From assembly GCA_020628095.1 (NCBI GenBank), contig JAHDFP010000002.1, positions 186,001 through 250,000 on the forward strand: DNA of 64,000 nt, written 5' to 3'. The notes beneath the pieces are model-generated. The model was not told where the DNA came from. It was given only the letters and a program-made list of their open reading frames with translations, and ran no database searches. The translations under genes were made by a program, and so were the position numbers. Shown in pieces: positions 8,614 through 18,440 of the stretch (positions within the stretch are counted from its first letter, which is position 1; the number at the start of each line of letters is the position of its first letter). Origin of the DNA: Saprospiraceae bacterium. GTDB lineage: Bacteria; Bacteroidota; Bacteroidia; Chitinophagales; Saprospiraceae.

Positions 8614-11091
8614 TCAGTCTCTTCGATACTTTCTCTTATTCTGTAAGCGTTTGTCCCATCTTTTTTTATCCTTATCGTACTTCTTCATTCTTTGGTTGCT
8701 TTGTTCTTTTAGATTCGGATTATACTTATATGTTCCCCCTGTATGAGGGTCTATACCATTCAAGAGTTGTCTTAACCATCCACCAAAATTTTCTTGACGC
8801 TCTCTTCTTTCCTTTTGTCTTAGGTAGTTTTCATATTCTTCGTCGGACAATGCTCCTGGGCAATCAAAACTGTGCTCAGAAGAAATCTGTTTGCTGATAA
8901 GGTTCTCAGCGAAACTATATTCGAATAGTGCACCTACCATGGGGAGTGCTGTGCGGCCCCCAGATCCAGTACCCAAGTTGCGGAAATGCATTCGTCTATC
9001 TTCAGTACCCACCCAGGCTCCAATCACAAGATCATCTGTGTATCCGATGAACCATCCATCGGACTGATTTTGCGTAGTTCCAGTCTTTCCTTTGACAGTA
9101 GAAGGTATTTTATAATTGTAATAAAGCCGACTTCCGGTTCCTTCCTTAGTGACTTGATCTAAGAACTGATTAATGTTGGCAAGGTTAGTAGAGTCTATAT
9201 CCGCATACAGCGTGTCAGATATATTAGTTGATCTATCATATAAGATGTTTCCCCGCTTATCCTCTATTCTTTCGATACAGTAAGGCTCGGTTCTTATACC
9301 ATCATTAGCCAATACACCATAAGCCTTGACCATCTCGAGTAGGGATACATCGGATGTACCCAATACTATGGAAGGAACCGCATTGAGAGCGCTTCTAATT
9401 CCCAGTTTTTTTGATACATCGATGACATTGTCTATGCCTGCATCAAATAGAACTTGTACCGAGACAGTATTGACTGAGTGTGTCAGCGCATGATGCAAGG
9501 ACATCATACCTCCATATTCTTCATTTGCATTTTTAGGTGTCCAATCTTGGTAAGATGTATAATTTCGTAATTCGTTTTTATAATAATCACAGGGAGTTGC
9601 TCCATTTTCTAACGCCGTCAGGTAGACAATAGGCTTAAATAAAGATCCGACCTGTCTTGGGCTAGTAATATTGTCATATTGGAAACTACCGTAGTCTATT
9701 CCGCCGACATAAGATTTGATTCCACCCGTTTTAGGATTGACGGCTAAGAGACCAGTATGTAAAAGACTGAGGTAATGCTTAATAGAATCTATTTTCGTCA
9801 TAGATTCTGACTTTATGCCATCCCAGGTCCAGATAAGCCTTTCGCCTTTGGTCGTAAATTTGGATAACGCTTCTTTACCTGACGCTCCGTTTTTTCTTAG
9901 TTGCTTGTAATAGGGATCCGAGAGAATATAGTCGTCTATAATTTTTGTTCCCTTTCCATATCTGCGACCTCCTTTCCAGCTTTCTTCAAAAATGTCTTGA
10001 AGGTTTTTAAGATGACTTTTGATAATAGACTCAGATGCTATTTGCATCTTATAGTTCAGAGACGTATATATTTTTAGACCATCATATTCTAGTTTGTATT
10101 TCTGATCATTATCGGTTTGTATGGTGTCATTCCATATTTCAAATTCTCTTCTTACCTTTTGCTTAAAATATCTAGCCAGTTCTTCTTCTGTAGAAAGTGG
10201 ATTATAATCAAGAACAATCTCGGTGTCCAATAATCCGATGGTGTCATTTGGATTAAGATAATTGTATTTGACCATTTGGGCTAATACGGTATTTCTTCTT
10301 TGCTTTGCTCTGTCAGGATTTTTTCTAGGACTATAATACGTTGTCGCTTTGAGGATGCCAACTAAGGTCGCTGCTTCTGATAGCGTTAGCTCATTTGGCT
10401 TTTTGTTATAAAATCTTTTTGCAGCCGTACTTAATCCAAATGCACGTTCTCCAAATGATACCGTATTAGAATACATTAGAATTATGTCTTCTTTACTATA
10501 GACCTTTTCTAATCTTTTAGCAATGGCCATCTCCCTCAGTTTATTGATGACAGTACTGAGTAGCTTATACTTTTTTCGTTTATATATGTTTTTGGCTAAT
10601 TGTTGTGTGATCGTACTTCCGCCTCCGCTATTGTCATTTTGTAGTAAGATGGATTTGAAGAAAACTCTGATCAGACTCCTGTAGTCCACGCCACCATGTT
10701 TATAAAATCTAGCATCCTCTGTCGCTATGAGGGCATTTTTATAACTATCATTAAGATCATTTATGGAAAGAGGTGAGCGATTCTCTACATAGTATCTTCC
10801 GATAAGTGTCTCGTCATCTGAGTATATTTCAGAACTCAAGGGATTTTTAATATTCCTTATTTCTTCATAACTCGGTAAAGGTCCAAAAGCTCCGAATCGC
10901 ACCAAAACATTCAGAAAAATAACAAATAGAATAGCAGAAATCGCCACGATGCCTATTGGTATTGCAATACGCTTGGATAATGGGAGAGAAAGATATTTTT
11001 GATATAAGTCGAGTAGTTTTTCTTTCAATCGAACTAAGGCTAATTTCATTCTTATACTCAAAACGTAACTCAATATACGTTTCTGATACAA
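8614..11091 (-). CDS. Class A penicillin-binding protein (transglycosylase/transpeptidase), copy 1
   Basis: This bifunctional peptidoglycan synthase has 825 residues. A more natural start may be the ATG at 11049, giving MKLALVRLKEKL. One membrane anchor lies at about 41-63. The GT51 domain has catalytic Glu125 in IATEDARFYKHGGVD and GGGSTITQQLAKN (156-168). The transpeptidase domain has Ser483-x-x-Lys486 (GSLFK), Ser539-Val-Asn541 and Lys669-Thr-Gly671. All active-site motifs are intact. The lysine/arginine-rich C-tail is likely periplasmic. A second class A PBP lies at 56434-58995. They share architecture but differ greatly in the linker, so they are old paralogues rather than a recent duplication. 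Confidence 0.93.
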   Translation of the reverse strand: MYQKRILSYVLSIRMKLALVRLKEKLLDLYQKYLSLPLSKRIAIPIGIVAISAILFVIFLNVLVRFGAFGPLPSYEEIRNIKNPLSSEIYSDDETLIGRYYVENRSPLSINDLNDSYKNALIATEDARFYKHGGVDYRSLIRVFFKSILLQNDNSGGGSTITQQLAKNIYKRKKYKLLSTVINKLREMAIAKRLEKVYSKEDIILMYSNTVSFGERAFGLSTAAKRFYNKKPNELTLSEAATLVGILKATTYYSPRKNPDRAKQRRNTVLAQMVKYNYLNPNDTIGLLDTEIVLDYNPLSTEEELARYFKQKVRREFEIWNDTIQTDNDQKYKLEYDGLKIYTSLNYKMQIASESIIKSHLKNLQDIFEESWKGGRRYGKGTKIIDDYILSDPYYKQLRKNGASGKEALSKFTTKGERLIWTWDGIKSESMTKIDSIKHYLSLLHTGLLAVNPKTGGIKSYVGGIDYGSFQYDNITSPRQVGSLFKPIVYLTALENGATPCDYYKNELRNYTSYQDWTPKNANEEYGGMMSLHHALTHSVNTVSVQVLFDAGIDNVIDVSKKLGIRSALNAVPSIVLGTSDVSLLEMVKAYGVLANDGIRTEPYCIERIEDKRGNILYDRSTNISDTLYADIDSTNLANINQFLDQVTKEGTGSRLYYNYKIPSTVKGKTGTTQNQSDGWFIGYTDDLVIGAWVGTEDRRMHFRNLGTGSGGRTALPMVGALFEYSFAENLISKQISSEHSFDCPGALSDEEYENYLRQKERRERQENFGGWLRQLLNGIDPHTGGTYKYNPNLKEQSNQRMKKYDKDKKRWDKRLQNKRKYRRD

Positions 11092-11217
11092 AAGATGAAA
11101 TTAATATCCATGCCTTATAGTTAAATCTTGCCCTTCTCGGAGTGATCACATTTTCTTGTATATATTAAGTACATTAGAACGGTGTATTAAAATCTGTTCA
11201 TTACATCTTGTACAAAA

Positions 11218-12459
11218 TTGAATAAAAACCTACTTTTTCGACTCTCTTTATTTATTAATTATTTCGTCTTTGCAATACTGCTTAATTGTGTCGGTACCGT
11301 AATACTTCAGGTCCAACGAAATTTTGATATCACCAAATCAGGTGCAAGCATCCTTGAGGCATTCAAAGATATGCCTATTGCGATAACCTCATTTTTAGTG
11401 GCCTCTTTTTTACCTCGTATTGGAATCAAACGCGGTATGTTGATGGCCTTAGCAATGGTGGCCATTATATGCTTTATGATACCGCTTGTAGCAGATGAGT
11501 TTTGGTATTTCAAGCTATTGTTCATGGTGATAGGAATCAGTTTCGCTATAATCAAGGTGGGTGTTTTTTCGTCTATAGGTTTGGTTACAGAAGGGCCTAA
11601 AGAACATAGCTCTCTGATGAGTTCTATAGAGGGTTTCTTTATGGTCGGTGTGTTATTCGGTAATCTGTTCTTTAGTTTTTTTATAGATGACGCTAATCCT
11701 AAATCTACTCAGTGGTTACAATTATTTTATTATTTGGGTGTATTGACGTTGATGGCCTTTGTCTTCCTTTGGTTGTCAGAGGTGGACGAGTCAGCAGCAA
11801 AAGACGAGGATATGGGAGAGAATAATTTTATGGAGATGATTAAGTTAGTGCTCAAGCCATTAGTCTTGGTATTCGTTCTGTCAGCCTTTTTATTTGTTTT
11901 GATAGAGCAGAGTTTTTCTACGTGGATGCCGACATTCTATAATGATGTGCTCAAGGTACCCGCTTCTATGGGAGTGCAGGCAGGTTCTATTCTGGCTGGA
12001 GCTTTCGCTTTAGGTAGATTGGGTGCTGGACCGATCCTCAAAAGAATGCACTGGCTCACTTTCGTATTAATCTGTCTGGCTCTATTGTCTATATGTATTG
12101 TCATCAATTTACCTCTTGCCAAAGGTGTCACGATTTCTGAAAATGTCAATTGGTTGAATGCGCCACTTATCGCGTACATTTTTCCTTTAATGGGCCTATT
12201 TCTAGCACCCATTTATCCGACTGTCAATTCTACGATTCTTAGTTCGTTACCTAAATATATGCACAGTTCTATGTCAGGTCTGATTGTTGTCTTTTCTGCA
12301 TTGGGTGGCACGACGGGGTCTATGATAACAGGATTTGTATTTGAGAACTATGATGGAGGGACAGCCTTCTATATGTCTTTGTTTCCTATTGGACTTATGG
12401 TGATTTCCTTGATTATGCTTAATCGGTTAATCAATCAGAAAAAGCTACAAACCAATTGA
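11218..12459 (+). CDS. MFS transporter, candidate sugar permease next to trehalase
   Basis: This 413-residue integral membrane protein has about 12 hydrophobic segments and the MFS central-loop pattern. The frame has no ATG between the upstream in-frame stop (11188-11190) and the first helix, so TTG at 11218-11220 is the start. Conserved features include GAFALGRLGAGPILKR (the motif-A-like loop between helices 8 and 9) and a hydrophilic central loop rich in Asp/Glu (about 190-206). The trehalase gene begins 33 bases downstream on the same strand. A role in trehalose or another disaccharide uptake is an inference from that neighbour only. Confidence 0.82.
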   Translation: MNKNLLFRLSLFINYFVFAILLNCVGTVILQVQRNFDITKSGASILEAFKDMPIAITSFLVASFLPRIGIKRGMLMALAMVAIICFMIPLVADEFWYFKLLFMVIGISFAIIKVGVFSSIGLVTEGPKEHSSLMSSIEGFFMVGVLFGNLFFSFFIDDANPKSTQWLQLFYYLGVLTLMAFVFLWLSEVDESAAKDEDMGENNFMEMIKLVLKPLVLVFVLSAFLFVLIEQSFSTWMPTFYNDVLKVPASMGVQAGSILAGAFALGRLGAGPILKRMHWLTFVLICLALLSICIVINLPLAKGVTISENVNWLNAPLIAYIFPLMGLFLAPIYPTVNSTILSSLPKYMHSSMSGLIVVFSALGGTTGSMITGFVFENYDGGTAFYMSLFPIGLMVISLIMLNRLINQKKLQTN

Positions 12460-12492
12460 TCTAATAATTCTTTATTGAAGTAATTTCTGGAT

Positions 12493-13953
12493 ATGGATTC
12501 TTTTTTTAGTTCTGCACTTTTCCATGATGTCCAAATGAGTGGCTTGTATGAGGACTCTAAGACTTTTGCCGATGCCATTGCGTTGGCAGATTATGATGTT
12601 ATTATCTCTGCATACGAAAGACAAAAAGTAACAGAAGATTTTGATCTGAAGGTATTTGTCGTGAAGTATTTTCAACTTCCAGATTATCACGAATCTGAGT
12701 TCCAGACAAAACCAAATAATACTCCTTACAAACATATCCAAGAACTGTGGAATATTCTATCTAGATCACCTGACGATCAAGAAAAATCTTCTAAGATTGC
12801 TCTACCACATTCTTATGTCGTACCTGGTGGACGGTTTAGAGAGATCTATTATTGGGATTCTTATTTCACGATGTTAGGCTTATCAGTTTCTGGTCGCCAA
12901 GACCTCGTCCAAGGAATGTTGGATAATTTCGCCTACTTGATAGATAAGATCGGTTTTATTCCTAATGGGAGTCGCACTTACTTTAAGGGTCGGTCGCAAC
13001 CACCTTTTTTTAGCCTTATGGTCAGTCTATTTGCAGAGAAAAATGGGCGTGAGATTATTCCTCAATATCTACCATATATAGAAAAGGAATATAATTTTTG
13101 GATGGATGATAATAATCGCCGTCTTATAAAAATTGGCTCTCATCTTGTCAATCGTTATTTTGATAATTTCAATGAGCCTAGGCCAGAATCGTATAGGGAA
13201 GATTACGAATTATTCCAAAAATCAGGTAACGAAAATCTATACACTAATTTACGAGCGGCATGTGAGTCAGGTTGGGATTTTTCTTCCCGATGGTTATCAG
13301 ATAAGAACGATTTGGCTTCTATAGAATGTGCAGACCTTATTCCAGTGGATCTTAATTGTTTGTTATATCACAGTGAGATTACTTTATCTAAGGGATATAG
13401 TCAAAGTGGCAATCTGGATCTATCTAAACATTATCTGCACAAAAGTCAAAATAGAAAAGAGGCTATAGAAGAATTGCATTGGAACGAAACCCAGCAGATC
13501 TATCTGGATTACAATTACCAAAAAGAATCGTACACCTCTACACCATCTTTAGCTATGGTATTCCCATTATTCTTTGAAATATCGCGTCAGGAGCAGGTAG
13601 ATACAATTGCCGATTGTCTTAAAGAAAAATTCTTGAAGAAAGGTGGACTTGTCACTACTTTAGACAATACCGGACAGCAATGGGATGCACCCAATGGTTG
13701 GCCTTGTCTGCAATGGATGGCCGTTATAGGTTTGTCTAATTATGGACACAACACTTTAGCCGAAGAAATAGCCCAAAGATGGACTCTAATGAATGAGATT
13801 ATTTTCCGAAGGACGGGCAAATTTGTAGAGAAATACAACGTCGAAAATTATGATAATCTAGGAGGCGGTGGAGAGTACCCCTTACAAGATGGATTTGGAT
13901 GGACTAATGGAGTTTACTTGGCTATGAAAAAGTTCTTAGAGGACAAGCTATAA
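12493..13953 (+). CDS. treF: Cytoplasmic alpha,alpha-trehalase (GH37)
   Basis: It hydrolyses trehalose to two glucose molecules. Both family signatures are present: PGGRFREIYYWDSY (111-124) and QWDAPNGWP (396-404). The catalytic acid is expected at Asp262 in ESGWDFSSRW and the base at Glu461 in GGGGEYPLQDGFGWTNG. The protein has 486 residues and no signal peptide, so it is like the cytoplasmic TreF rather than the periplasmic TreA. It sits 33 bases behind an MFS transporter gene, which suggests uptake followed by cytoplasmic hydrolysis. It could equally recycle internal trehalose made as an osmoprotectant. Confidence 0.94.
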   Translation: MDSFFSSALFHDVQMSGLYEDSKTFADAIALADYDVIISAYERQKVTEDFDLKVFVVKYFQLPDYHESEFQTKPNNTPYKHIQELWNILSRSPDDQEKSSKIALPHSYVVPGGRFREIYYWDSYFTMLGLSVSGRQDLVQGMLDNFAYLIDKIGFIPNGSRTYFKGRSQPPFFSLMVSLFAEKNGREIIPQYLPYIEKEYNFWMDDNNRRLIKIGSHLVNRYFDNFNEPRPESYREDYELFQKSGNENLYTNLRAACESGWDFSSRWLSDKNDLASIECADLIPVDLNCLLYHSEITLSKGYSQSGNLDLSKHYLHKSQNRKEAIEELHWNETQQIYLDYNYQKESYTSTPSLAMVFPLFFEISRQEQVDTIADCLKEKFLKKGGLVTTLDNTGQQWDAPNGWPCLQWMAVIGLSNYGHNTLAEEIAQRWTLMNEIIFRRTGKFVEKYNVENYDNLGGGGEYPLQDGFGWTNGVYLAMKKFLEDKL

Positions 13954-13965
13954 AAACTATAGTGT

Positions 13966-14463
13966 CTATAGCTCTTTGATATAAAATGCATCACACCCAC
14001 TATGGCCTGTATTCCCTTCTTGTCCGCATAATGGATTGAATCCATACTTAAGATATAATTGTTTGGCGCGTTTCATTCTGGAAGAAGTTTCTAGATAACA
14101 CTTCTTGTATCCAGATTTTTTGGCGGTCTCCAGCAATAGGTCCATCATTTTTCTTCCATAACCTAATCCCCTTAGATCTTGGTAGAAGTACATCTTCCTT
14201 AGTTCGCAGGTATCTTCGTCGCCTCCTGACAATGGTGCAATACCCCCGACACCATATATTTTTTCTTCATCGGTTATCACAAAAAAAGAAGCTCTTTCTC
14301 CTTGATATGCTGTGTACATATCTTTGACCTCTGGATCAGAACTAGAATAACCCACACCTATACATTCATATTCTCCCATAACATCCAGGATGAGTTTTTC
14401 TACCTGCTCGTTATCCTTTTGTTCTATAAGACGTATGCTGAGGTTGCTTATATTTTTATCCAC
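13966..14463 (-). CDS. GNAT family N-acetyltransferase
   Basis: This 165-residue cytoplasmic protein has the GNAT fold. The acetyl-CoA-binding motif A is QDLRGLGYGRKMMD, preceded by ELRKMYFY (motif D/A strand) and followed by YKKCYLETSSRMKRAKQLYLKYGF, the usual motif B region. The substrate cannot be told from sequence. Its start codon overlaps the 3' end of the upstream protease gene by 16 bases, so it is likely translated from the same mRNA, although no common function is evident. Confidence 0.9.
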   Translation of the reverse strand: MDKNISNLSIRLIEQKDNEQVEKLILDVMGEYECIGVGYSSSDPEVKDMYTAYQGERASFFVITDEEKIYGVGGIAPLSGGDEDTCELRKMYFYQDLRGLGYGRKMMDLLLETAKKSGYKKCYLETSSRMKRAKQLYLKYGFNPLCGQEGNTGHSGCDAFYIKEL

Positions 14464-16037
14464 TTGACTGTTTTATTTATTAGCGGCGATCTAAAGTGGA
14501 TTAGATACATTCCACTTTCGTAATCCGATACTAATATATCTTGTCTTGCCTCAGTCAGGCTATTATTATAAACTAATTTTCCTTCTACATCATATATTTC
14601 ATATTTAAGGAAATCGACATTGTCTGGTTTTTTAAGAGACAATATGTCTTTGACAGGGTTGTGTACGATGATGTTTTCGTTGATTATCTGGATGGATGCT
14701 GAGACTATTTTGGAGTAATCCCATTCACCTACTTCATTCTTGAGTTTTAGCCTATAGTAATGCGTTCCGTTCTGAGGGTTTTCATGAGTTATTCTATTGT
14801 ATTGGACGCTTAGGCTATGATCTATTGTTTTGCGACCTATCTCTTCGAAGTCAGGTACGACTTGCGTATGCTCTACAATCACTTCGTCCGTATGGGGACT
14901 TATGGTTTGATTCCATTCTACCTCTATGTCATCGCCTATTACAGTCGCTTTCAGATCCGATACATCCTCTATGGCGAGAAAGGTGTTAGAACATGTCGCT
15001 GTTATAAGCGATGCACGACCATTGACTACCAAAGCGCGCATCCAGTCTTTCTGATTAGAAGTAAAAAGATTCATGCAGTCATCATCGACATAGTTCATAA
15101 AATTCATAAACATGATGCCATCACCTCCCGTAGTGCAATTATCATACACAGGAAATGTGGGACAATTGAACAGCGGGCTGTCTTGCAATGGTGTGTCTAG
15201 ATATCCGTCATCTTCTCTACAGCCACCATTAAGCACACCCCAAGGATGCTCTAGATCCAACCAATGAGCAATCTCGTGAGTCGCAGTACGACCTTTGAAT
15301 ATATTGATCAAAGGATTAGGCATATCCAGCGATCCTATTGAGAAAAACGATAATACAACAGCATCTGTGGTCGGATCACCTCCAGGGAATTGTGCATAAC
15401 CCAAATTGGCAAATCTCTGGCAAGTGCCATTAAGAAAAGCATCTATTCCTATAAGAGAGTAGATGTTAAGATATTTGTCTCTATCCCATATTGTGGGGCG
15501 GACGATGTTCTGATCTATATAGCTTGTGGTCCAGCAATCTTCCTCTCGTACATCAGGCATCTGATCTATATTATGTCTGATGATACCCGTTGTCTCATTT
15601 CCTTCTGGATCCAGTTCTGTAAGGCAAAATTCGATCTCGGTATCTACCGCTAGATTCTTGAAAGCGTTAGGCGTATCGGTGGTGTCCGCATTTTGTCTTC
15701 TAAAATCATCATTGATCTGTTGTAATTGTGCATAGATCAGGTCTTCAGGTATATTCTCCGATGATCCAACAGGATCATCCGCTGTGTGAAACACATGAAA
15801 TACCACAGGAATGACTATAACCTCGCCAATGAGGTCCTTTCGGACAAGGTACTCGTTTATTTCGTTGTGTAATCTGAGTCTATACTTATCATAGGTCTTA
15901 TCCCTTAGGAGTTTGTATTCTCTAGTCTCTACCGAGCAACATCGATCGGCATTTTCTGCGCCTCTATCTAGTTGGCATAAGGCTTTGTCTATAGGACAAA
16001 AGAGGATGAGAAGTAGTAATGGTAAGTAGTTTTTCAT
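14448..16037 (-). CDS. Secreted M43-family metalloprotease with T9SS type A sorting domain
   Basis: This 529-residue pappalysin/cytophagalysin-type zinc protease has a signal peptide (MKNYLPLLLLILFCPIDKAL, cleavage near residue 21). The zinc site is HEIAHWLDLEH (His254, Glu255, His258, His264). The Met-turn region FMNFMNYVDDDCMNLFTSNQ (from 311) has the Cys and Phe-Thr features of M43 enzymes. Residues about 350-450 look like a fibronectin-type domain, and the last 75 residues form a T9SS sorting domain (HNPVKDILSLK, GMYLIHF, KTVKWIKI). It should be exported by Sec, then across the outer membrane by T9SS. The substrate is unknown. Confidence 0.92.
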   Translation of the reverse strand: MKNYLPLLLLILFCPIDKALCQLDRGAENADRCCSVETREYKLLRDKTYDKYRLRLHNEINEYLVRKDLIGEVIVIPVVFHVFHTADDPVGSSENIPEDLIYAQLQQINDDFRRQNADTTDTPNAFKNLAVDTEIEFCLTELDPEGNETTGIIRHNIDQMPDVREEDCWTTSYIDQNIVRPTIWDRDKYLNIYSLIGIDAFLNGTCQRFANLGYAQFPGGDPTTDAVVLSFFSIGSLDMPNPLINIFKGRTATHEIAHWLDLEHPWGVLNGGCREDDGYLDTPLQDSPLFNCPTFPVYDNCTTGGDGIMFMNFMNYVDDDCMNLFTSNQKDWMRALVVNGRASLITATCSNTFLAIEDVSDLKATVIGDDIEVEWNQTISPHTDEVIVEHTQVVPDFEEIGRKTIDHSLSVQYNRITHENPQNGTHYYRLKLKNEVGEWDYSKIVSASIQIINENIIVHNPVKDILSLKKPDNVDFLKYEIYDVEGKLVYNNSLTEARQDILVSDYESGMYLIHFRSPLINKTVKWIKI

Positions 16038-16059
16038 ATATAAGACCCTTGAATATTTT

Positions 16060-16461
16060 TTAGGATTCGTTATAAATCCAATTTAATGGTAAAGGTGCTT
16101 TGCGCCTTACTTTAAAATCATAAGCCATGCATTGCTGCTTAGAGATGGCTGCTAATCGATTATGGGTCTTACTAAAGATCTTTGCTTCTGTAATGAGACG
16201 ATCATCTAACACTTCCAGTTTCCTAATACCTACAATGACTGTATCAGGGTACTTAATAGGATAAATATATTTACAATCTTGCCAAGCGACAATAGGTCCA
16301 ATATTTTCTTGATTGACCAGTTTTCCTCCATTGAGTTCCAAGAAGAACTTAACTCTTGCTGCCTCGACCCACTTAAGATATATGACATTATTGACATGTT
16401 GGGCAGAATCCATTTCTCCCCACTGCACTGGAATCTCGACCGTTACCTTAAAATCATCCAA
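16060..16461 (-). CDS. Acyl-CoA thioesterase of the 4HBT/YbgC hotdog family
   Basis: This 133-residue hotdog-fold protein starts at a TTG (16459-16461); an in-frame stop lies four codons upstream and no ATG is available. VQWGEMDSAQHVNNVIYLKWVEAARVKFF is reduced in evidence to its key residues: Asp18 and the HVNN block at 22-25 are the catalytic 4HBT signature. It probably hydrolyses a cytoplasmic acyl-CoA. It lies 22 bases before the M43 protease gene in the same direction, with no clear functional tie. Confidence 0.88.
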   Translation of the reverse strand: MDDFKVTVEIPVQWGEMDSAQHVNNVIYLKWVEAARVKFFLELNGGKLVNQENIGPIVAWQDCKYIYPIKYPDTVIVGIRKLEVLDDRLITEAKIFSKTHNRLAAISKQQCMAYDFKVRRKAPLPLNWIYNES

Positions 16462-16661
16462 AATTACGCATTAGAATTTATCATAATATGAAAATAAGTA
16501 ATTCTGCCGAACTCAGAGGGGTAAGCACACCATTATTATTACATATATGATGAGTATCCTGTAATTGTGACTGGTAGACCATAATTATATCAAAAAAGCG
16601 ATTTGCTTTCAGCCAATTATGACATGAGCCACGTTAAAAGCAGATACACGCAGCGAAAGGA

Positions 16662-17378
16662 TTAATTCTGCTTGAGCTCTGGGAACAGCTTCTTTTTCTT
16701 GATTTCTACTTTTTTAGCCTTTACATCAAATTTGTTTCGTCTATACAGCCTAATGAGATAGTCGTATACCTCTGGTCTATTATACTCGTAATCGACTAAT
16801 CTCTGAAAGTGCTTGATGGCTTCTTCATCGTTTTTCATAGAATACGCCGCTGCGGCAGCCGTATATATCGTGGTTGTATCAGGCGTTATTACACGAGGGA
16901 AGTCTATCTGTGTCTGATTAAGACTTACGGCACCATCATAGAAAGGGTAAGCCTGCTCATAGTCAATGGCCTCGTAATATTGTCTTCCGAATTCTAGTAG
17001 TTTTGATTTTACCGTGTAGAGGTTTTTGTGGATTCTATATCTGTAGATGCATTTTTCGTCCTGCTTGAGTGCTTTACGAAAGGTCGAATTAATGTCTTCT
17101 ATATAAAGAATGGCGTCGTCAGGTAACTCAAAGTCTTCTCTCGATATGTCATAAGTAAGGTACCGTACCTTAGCAAAAAGGCCATCTTCGTCATTCCTAT
17201 TTTTATCATCGGTGAAGAAATCATCTAACATTTCTTTAGCTTTAGACAGGACCTCTATGTCGGGTGATGAGCTATATTTATCCAATAGGCTAAGAACCTG
17301 ATCAGGTGTAGAGCCTTGTCCGTAAGTTGCAATTATGCTATAGAGTATGAAGAAAGAAATGCACAAAAATCTCATCAA
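16662..17378 (-). CDS. Exported TPR-like protein of unknown function
   Basis: The protein has 238 residues with a signal peptide (MMRFLCISFFILYSIIATYG, ending near residue 20), so it is periplasmic or surface-exposed. Residues about 130-225 read as degenerate tetratricopeptide helices: QYYEAIDYEQAYPFYDGAV, AAAYSMKNDEEAIKHFQRLV and YDYLIRLYRRNKFDVKAKKVE have the alternating small/large TPR spacing. The C-tail is Lys-rich. I cannot assign it to a named family. It has about 200 bases of gene-free DNA on one side and 247 on the other, so it is probably monocistronic. Confidence 0.75.
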   Translation of the reverse strand: MMRFLCISFFILYSIIATYGQGSTPDQVLSLLDKYSSSPDIEVLSKAKEMLDDFFTDDKNRNDEDGLFAKVRYLTYDISREDFELPDDAILYIEDINSTFRKALKQDEKCIYRYRIHKNLYTVKSKLLEFGRQYYEAIDYEQAYPFYDGAVSLNQTQIDFPRVITPDTTTIYTAAAAAYSMKNDEEAIKHFQRLVDYEYNRPEVYDYLIRLYRRNKFDVKAKKVEIKKKKLFPELKQN

Positions 17379-17625
17379 AATTAGATTTGTAGTTTTCTAG
17401 CTAATGCCTTCAAAATTAAAGGATTGAAATATGGCTTCAAATGGAAGTGGTCTTAATTTTCTTTTAAAATTTTGTTGAATTAGCAGCACCTTCAAATACC
17501 AACTTAAACTTTAAGATTTTAATAAGTATCACGGTATATTATATCACGTTACTACTTTGGTTAATTTCGTCTTATGTAAAGAGGTTATCTCTTACTATTG
17601 ATTAAATAATGGAAAAAAGTATAAA

Positions 17626-18336
17626 ATGAATAAATCAGTTGTCTTATTATTTTTCTGTATTTCGCTATTCTCCTGCGATCCTAAGGATATCCAGAATGTG
17701 CTCAATACAGTTAACTCTGTAGCTCTTTCTGATGCCGATATCGCCAATGGTCTCAAGGAAGCATTAGAGTTTGGTGTAGATGATAGTGTAGACTTTCTTT
17801 CTGCCAAGGATGGATTTTATAAGTCGGCATACAAGATATTGTTACCAGAGGAGGCTAATACTGTGATTAGTAAATTGAAAATCATCCCTGGGTTTTCTAA
17901 TCTGGAAGAAGAGCTACTCAAAAAGATTAATCACGCAGCCGAGGATGCAGCAAGTAAGGCTGGACCTATTTTCTTTGATGCCATCAGAGGAATGACATTC
18001 AATGATGCGATGGGTATACTAATGGGCGAGAAAGATGCAGCAACGCAGTATCTACATCAAAAAACCTATAATAGTCTATATGGTGAGTTCAAGCCAGTCT
18101 TGGTTTCTTCACTTAACAAATTTGGTGCATTAGATTACTGGAGTGATGCGGTGAGTAAATACAACAGTCTACCACTAGTCAAAGATGTCAACCCGGACTT
18201 AGCCGATCATATTAATACGAAGGCCTTGGTGGGCTTGTTTGATCTTGTCGAGAAGAAAGAAATGGGCATCAGAGATGACGTATCGCAGAGGACAACCAAG
18301 CTACTTAAGGACGTTTTCGCAAAGCAAGATAATTAG
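17626..18336 (+). CDS. DUF4197 lipoprotein
   Basis: This 236-residue lipoprotein has a lipobox ending at Cys17 (SLFSC). The mature part fits DUF4197: LSDADIANGLKEAL, GVDDSVDFLSAKDGFYKS, ILLPEEANTVISKLKIIPGF, and MTFNDAMGILMGEKDAATQYL further on. The family is widespread in Gram-negative bacteria and its function is unknown. The gene stands alone: it has a 247-base upstream gap and a strong terminator downstream at about 18365-18404. It is probably anchored to the periplasmic face of a membrane. Confidence 0.9.
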   Translation: MNKSVVLLFFCISLFSCDPKDIQNVLNTVNSVALSDADIANGLKEALEFGVDDSVDFLSAKDGFYKSAYKILLPEEANTVISKLKIIPGFSNLEEELLKKINHAAEDAASKAGPIFFDAIRGMTFNDAMGILMGEKDAATQYLHQKTYNSLYGEFKPVLVSSLNKFGALDYWSDAVSKYNSLPLVKDVNPDLADHINTKALVGLFDLVEKKEMGIRDDVSQRTTKLLKDVFAKQDN

Positions 18337-18364
18337 GGTATACTATAAAATTGATAAACAAATT

Positions 18365-18404
18365 AATAAGCCTGAGTGCCATTGCGCTTAGGCTTATTTT
18401 TTTA
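18365..18404 (+). terminator. Rho-independent terminator after the DUF4197 gene
   Basis: AATAAGCCTGAGTGC pairs with GCGCTTAGGCTTATT across a CATT loop (two G-U pairs), followed by a run of seven T. It ends the DUF4197 transcript before pyrE. Confidence 0.88.
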
Positions 18405-18440
18405 AGTTATTTGAAGCCTTTCATCGCAATCTAATATGAT

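Noticed and set aside
8574-8897. 107-residue plus-strand frame at the end of PBP copy 1
   Set aside because: It overlaps the well-supported minus-strand PBP frame and has no recognisable domain.
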